Origin: DATDCV01 sp036524155
GTDB taxonomy: Bacteria; Verrucomicrobiota; Verrucomicrobiia; Limisphaerales; UBA8199
Direction of reading: 5' to 3'
DNA length: 8,273 bases
Assembly (NCBI GenBank): GCA_036524155.1
Contig: DATDCV010000682.1
Span: 1-8,273, forward strand
The notes beneath the pieces were generated by a model. That model ran no database searches, was not told the DNA's origin, and was given only the letters and a program-made list of their open reading frames with translations. Positions 6,701-8,273 of the stretch are shown here, one piece after another (within the stretch, counting starts at the first letter, position 1; every line of letters starts with the position of its first letter). A program made the translations under genes and the position numbers.

Positions 6701-7054
6701 TTGCTGGCCATCGCCGACGAGCGGGGTGCCATTTTCCTCTGGGACCTCACCGGGCATCAGCCTTTGCGCAAGCTCGTCGGGCATACGGGCCCAGTGAACA
6801 TGCTGACCTTCTCTCCGGATGGCCGCACGCTCGCCAGCGCGGGCATGGATCACACGCTCCGCCTGTGGCACCCGGAGGTTGACCAGGAAGTGGCTATTCT
6901 GAAGGGGCACACCGGCTGGGTCTGGTGCGTGGCCTTTGCCGAGCACGGCAATGCCCTCCTTTCCGGCAGCAGCGACGGCACGTTCAAGCTCTGGCGAGCG
7001 CTGCCATTTGAGCAGATTCGAGCGCAGCCAATGCCCGAAGCGCGCCGCCGTTAA
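3770..7054 (+). CDS. Membrane Ser/Thr protein kinase with zinc ribbon and WD40 propellers
   Basis: The product has 1094 residues. A zinc ribbon (C12/C15 and C28/C31) comes first. A Hanks-type kinase follows (about 70-335) with every key part: glycine loop ARGGMGIVYK (78-87), VAVK with K100, alpha-C E119, HRDLKPSN (191-198, D193), DFG (211-213) and SPSYMAPE (233-240). It should phosphorylate Ser/Thr on cytoplasmic proteins. One membrane helix spans about 357-379 after CRRN, which places the kinase inside and the rest outside. The linker LYAAQMKLAHAAFKEGKLG...RGFDWRYLYRLC is the usual one joining kinase and WD40 parts in Verrucomicrobia/Planctomycetes. Residues 464-1076 carry 14 WD40-like blades. 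The gene lies 156 bases after the sigma-factor gene in the same direction and is followed by a terminator, so the two may form one unit. The sigma factor is a candidate partner (inference). Confidence 0.95.
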   Translation: MNGTAQTDPGQCRACGAPLVSSQGGGVCPGCALDNALGVQPLSATVPLAPAPCASTGSALVPAEVRRFGDYELLEEIARGGMGIVYKARQVSLDRLVAVKMLLFGPLAGPEYVQRFRTEATAAGSLHHPNIVSIVEVGIHQGQHYLVMDFVNGPPLSRLVAHQPLPARRAAGYVQTIAAAIHYAHERGVLHRDLKPSNVLLDENDQPKVTDFGLAKRLEKDTELTLSGQVLGSPSYMAPEQAAAHRGLVGKHSDVYSLGAILYHLLTGRAPFVAATVAETLQQVQTTDPVSPTILNPHLPRDLKTICLKCLEKQPARRYQTAQELAEDLGRWLRGEPILARPVSRPEKVWQWCRRNPLVATLAAAAMFIFVLGFAGVAWQGQRATRAAAETKIQRDVAQGRLYAAQMKLAHAAFKEGKLGGALATLRALQPLSGQTDFRGFDWRYLYRLCASSPSEVLATNAAGFQSADYSPDGRRVALGTGEGSVELFEAESRQRIKRWHAHAAAIDYLAFYPRNNNWLATVSGDDGILKLWDVTQERLLTSTNTVRGMWPGFAFSPGGKYLATRATDGFSIDLWEVHAGTAAARPVLTLRTNVAGFWGPAAFSPDERTLVFCNQIGNREPFNLALYDLSTGVLTTNFPLVHRDFIISVAFSPDGLTLATGGGDERVVLWEVKGQKAILTNRSDFVVVTSVAFTPDSRTLLASSWGQNLLSWKLADPTRMDSWRGHSAAVNRLVMAPDGRAFVTASSDSTARLWPLATMESASALTEREEFTTLLPRRDLPAPEGDPPAIFSVAVSPTQDRAVATQFYRLVLCDLGTGTILNAVAASDVFNTPHVFGRMAFSPDGRTVAVTTDGGAVGFLDAATLQPLKEPLKLHAGQITHIAYALNGTVLVTGGGFGSGIKLTDIASGTNYWEIPDVPNSFPVEALAVSPDGKLLAAAGTNHSLLVWDIATRRVAACSPQKVRFLHDVAFAPDGKLLAIADERGAIFLWDLTGHQPLRKLVGHTGPVNMLTFSPDGRTLASAGMDHTLRLWHPEVDQEVAILKGHTGWVWCVAFAEHGNALLSGSSDGTFKLWRALPFEQIRAQPMPEARRR
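5159..6997 (+). repeat. WD40-like repeat region, 14 blades by eye
   Basis: I count fourteen units, each with a (F/V)SPDG-like turn and a closing LW(D/E/K)-like strand. They begin at ADYSPDG, LAFYPRN, FAFSPGG, AAFSPDE, VAFSPDG, VAFTPDS, LVMAPDG, VAVSPTQ, MAFSPDG, IAYALNG, LAVSPDG, VAFAPDG, LTFSPDG and VAFAEHG. Units 8 and 10 are the most degenerate. The last four keep the strongest consensus (for example LASAGMDHTLRLW). Fourteen units suggest two seven-bladed propellers, which would be a protein- or ligand-binding platform outside the membrane. Confidence 0.8.
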
Positions 7055-7058
7055 CCAG

Positions 7059-7083
7059 GCGGGCACGCCCGCTTTTGGTTTTT
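7059..7083 (+). terminator. Rho-independent terminator after the kinase gene
   Basis: GCGGGC (7059-7064) pairs with GCCCGC (7067-7072), or as a five-pair stem around a CACG loop. TTTTGGTTTTT (7073-7083) follows directly. It lies five bases after the kinase stop, so it should end the sigma-kinase transcript. Confidence 0.75.
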
Positions 7084-7106
7084 CCGAACCGACCCCCGAA
7101 CTAATT

Positions 7107-7124
7107 TGGCTTCCCGACAAGCCA
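7107..7124 (+). repeat. Inverted repeat in the leader of the 7254 gene
   Basis: TGGCTT and AAGCCA form a perfect six-pair stem with a CCCGAC loop. No T-tract follows. It is the first of two hairpins between the terminator and the next gene and may belong to that gene's 5' leader, or may be DNA-level symmetry for a protein. Confidence 0.35.
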
Positions 7125-7166
7125 GAAAGATTCCGCAACTTTCACCCTCCATCCCCGGAGAACAAA

Positions 7167-7205
7167 ATGGAAGGCGTCCGCGTGGACGAAGCTTCCGAAA
7201 AGTAA
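7167..7205 (+). CDS. Possible 12-codon leader ORF
   Basis: CCGGAG with a six-base gap precedes ATG at 7167, and the frame closes at TAA (7203-7205) after MEGVRVDEASEK. The ribosome site is clearly better than that of the gene at 7254. There is no run of a single amino acid as in classical attenuators. If translated it would place a ribosome next to the hairpin at 7216-7231. Chance is possible at this length. Confidence 0.22.
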   Translation: MEGVRVDEASEK

Positions 7206-7215
7206 GATAAGCAAA

Positions 7216-7231
7216 CCAGGCGCGAGCCTGG
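7216..7231 (+). promoter_or_regulatory. Hairpin with GNRA tetraloop before the 7254 gene
   Basis: CCAGGC-GCGA-GCCTGG is a perfect six-pair stem closed by a GCGA loop, a GNRA tetraloop known for stability and tertiary docking in RNA. It begins 11 bases after the 12-codon ORF's stop and ends 22 bases before the ATG at 7254. A-rich sequence, not T-rich, follows on the plus strand, so it is not a terminator for that strand. It could be a structural or protein-binding element of the leader. Confidence 0.45.
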
Positions 7232-7253
7232 AGAAAATCAACAAAGAGTTCCT

Positions 7254-7847
7254 ATGAAAAAACAAATGTTCCTTACGCTGCTCCTCGGGGCTGCGGCGAT
7301 TTCAACCTCAATCGTAGAGGCCGCCGTCCGCGTGGAAGTTCCACCGGCTCCGGGGATCCCGGCCTACGCTCGAACGGATTTCATCCCTCACAACGAGGAA
7401 TGGGCCGCCATCGTGTTTTACCGCGAGCCGGCTTGCGTGCCCGATGGCTTCAACCTCCTGAATATCGTGGACATTCCGGCCGCCTTCGGGTGTCCGCTTA
7501 CAGTGGCCGGGTTCGAGATCTGGGAGAATGGGCCGCCGCCCATCGACGCGGCGCCCATTTTCTCAAACTTGCACGGCCTGGGCGCAGTGCCCGTGTGGTT
7601 TGTCTCCTGGCCGGATTTGCGCGAGCAGATCGCGGACGGCGTGCTGACGATCACGGACCTGGCCTCCATGCCCTCACTGCAGGTCGGTTCCGCCAGCTTT
7701 TTCGACGAAAGGCTGCATCCAATTGGCGGGGCCCAACATCCAAACTTGAGCATTGTCGCTCACGGTCGTTTGCTGGACGGACGGTCGTTCCAATTCGAGG
7801 CCACAGCGAGCCTGCAAATCAAGAGCATCAGGATCGCGTTTAAGTAA
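7254..7847 (+). CDS. Secreted protein of unknown function, 197 residues
   Basis: I do not recognise a named family. Residues 1-23 are a clear Sec signal peptide: MKK, then a Leu/Ala core, then cleavage after VEA before A24. The mature part is about 174 residues with two cysteines (C61, C80) that could form a disulfide, and an aromatic-rich middle (NEEWAAIVFYREPACVPDG, GFEIWENGP, GAVPVWFVSWPDL). The C-terminal third (VGSASFFDERLHP, LSIVAHGRLLDGRSFQFEATASL) looks like alternating beta strands. It lacks a lipobox, membrane helix or sorting tail, so it is probably free in the periplasm or outside. The ribosome site is weak (AGAG, five bases before ATG). The terminator upstream suggests its own promoter. 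The next gene starts 38 bases after it in the same direction and may be co-transcribed. Confidence 0.85.
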   Translation: MKKQMFLTLLLGAAAISTSIVEAAVRVEVPPAPGIPAYARTDFIPHNEEWAAIVFYREPACVPDGFNLLNIVDIPAAFGCPLTVAGFEIWENGPPPIDAAPIFSNLHGLGAVPVWFVSWPDLREQIADGVLTITDLASMPSLQVGSASFFDERLHPIGGAQHPNLSIVAHGRLLDGRSFQFEATASLQIKSIRIAFK

Positions 7848-7885
7848 CCACCCGCCGTGCAGCGCCTGCAATCGACACGGATCAC

Positions 7886-8273
7886 ATGAACACGGCTCTC
7901 CTCCAGTGCGTTGGATCGACCGCCTGGGCGTTCACGGCTGTCTTGGCTTCCACCTCGGCTTTGGGCGCCGAAGCGGTCGCCCCGTGGCTGACGCTGGAAC
8001 AGCAGCATAGCTACCCGCGCCTCGCCTGGGCCAATGTGCTGGGGCACACCTACTCGATTCAGACCCGCGAGCGGGTATCTGGAGGCGATTGGGCGTCGGT
8101 GGTCACCTTGACCACCGACGCCAAAACGCGGGCCTGGACCGACGTAAACCGAACCGGGAGCACTTGGGTCGCGGCACCATGCAGATCTTGGGGTTGGTTC
8201 ACCGCGGCGCAAGCAGCACTGGGATGCTGGTCGCGTGCGCGTCGTCCATCCGGATTTGGCGTGCAATGCGAGC
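7886..8273 (+). CDS. Secreted protein, N-terminal part only (cut by the right edge)
   Basis: ATG at 7886 opens a frame that runs off the window after 129 codons. Residues 1-30 look like a signal peptide (MNTALLQC, Ala/Ser/Leu core, LGAEA). The following stretch (PRLAWANVLGHTYSIQTRERV...DWASVVTLTTDAKTRAWTDV) resembles the Verrucomicrobia module seen in many exported proteins, written roughly as LxWxxVxGxTYxVQxxxxL...W. That module usually ends in a (F)YRV strand, which is not seen in this frame. From about base 8145 the frame has more A/T in third positions and a rare AGA codon, so a frameshift is possible. The gene function cannot be told from this piece. Confidence 0.55.
   Translation, partial: MNTALLQCVGSTAWAFTAVLASTSALGAEAVAPWLTLEQQHSYPRLAWANVLGHTYSIQTRERVSGGDWASVVTLTTDAKTRAWTDVNRTGSTWVAAPCRSWGWFTAAQAALGCWSRARRPSGFGVQCE

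Noticed and set aside
7760..8266. A 168-codon open frame on the minus strand
   Set aside because: It overlaps the end of the 7254 gene and the start of the 7886 gene antisense, with no ribosome site or recognisable domain. The two plus-strand signal peptides are better evidence.

Overview
The window looks like a chromosomal segment of a Verrucomicrobiota bacterium, probably near Pedosphaera/Limisphaerales. This is inferred from gene content, not from a marker gene. The content is a GC-rich genome, a secreted beta-helix protein of the 'choice-of-anchor Q' type, an ECF-like sigma factor of the THWSVVLAAG/RGRFRTFLL type, and a very large Ser/Thr kinase fused to WD40 propellers. That combination is typical of Verrucomicrobia and Planctomycetes.

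Layout. Bases 1-2397 (minus strand) hold a large secreted repeat protein that starts with a signal peptide and runs off the left edge. It contains two homologous beta-helix modules separated by a PKD domain. A non-coding divergent region of about 470 bases (2398-2866) follows. It carries a possible 48-residue ORF with a perfect Shine-Dalgarno on the minus strand, and a strong AT-rich near-palindrome just before the sigma-factor start. Bases 2867-3613 (plus) encode the ECF-like sigma factor. A 156-base gap holds a possible 35-residue leader ORF. Bases 3770-7054 (plus) encode a 1094-residue protein: zinc ribbon, Ser/Thr kinase, transmembrane helix, and 14 WD40-like blades by my count. A rho-independent terminator closes this transcription unit. 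After a structured leader (two hairpins and a 12-codon ORF with a good ribosome site) comes a 197-residue secreted protein of unknown function (7254-7847). A second secreted protein starts at 7886 and runs off the right edge.

How the parts may work together. The sigma factor and the kinase form a plausible signalling pair: the kinase sits in the membrane with propellers outside and its catalytic domain in the cytoplasm, and may act on the sigma factor made from the gene just upstream. The secreted proteins on either side could be its regulon, but nothing in the sequence proves that. The points most worth a second look are the palindrome before the sigma gene, the leader-ORF architecture before the kinase and before the 7254 gene, the internal duplication in the beta-helix protein, and the likely double seven-bladed propeller.
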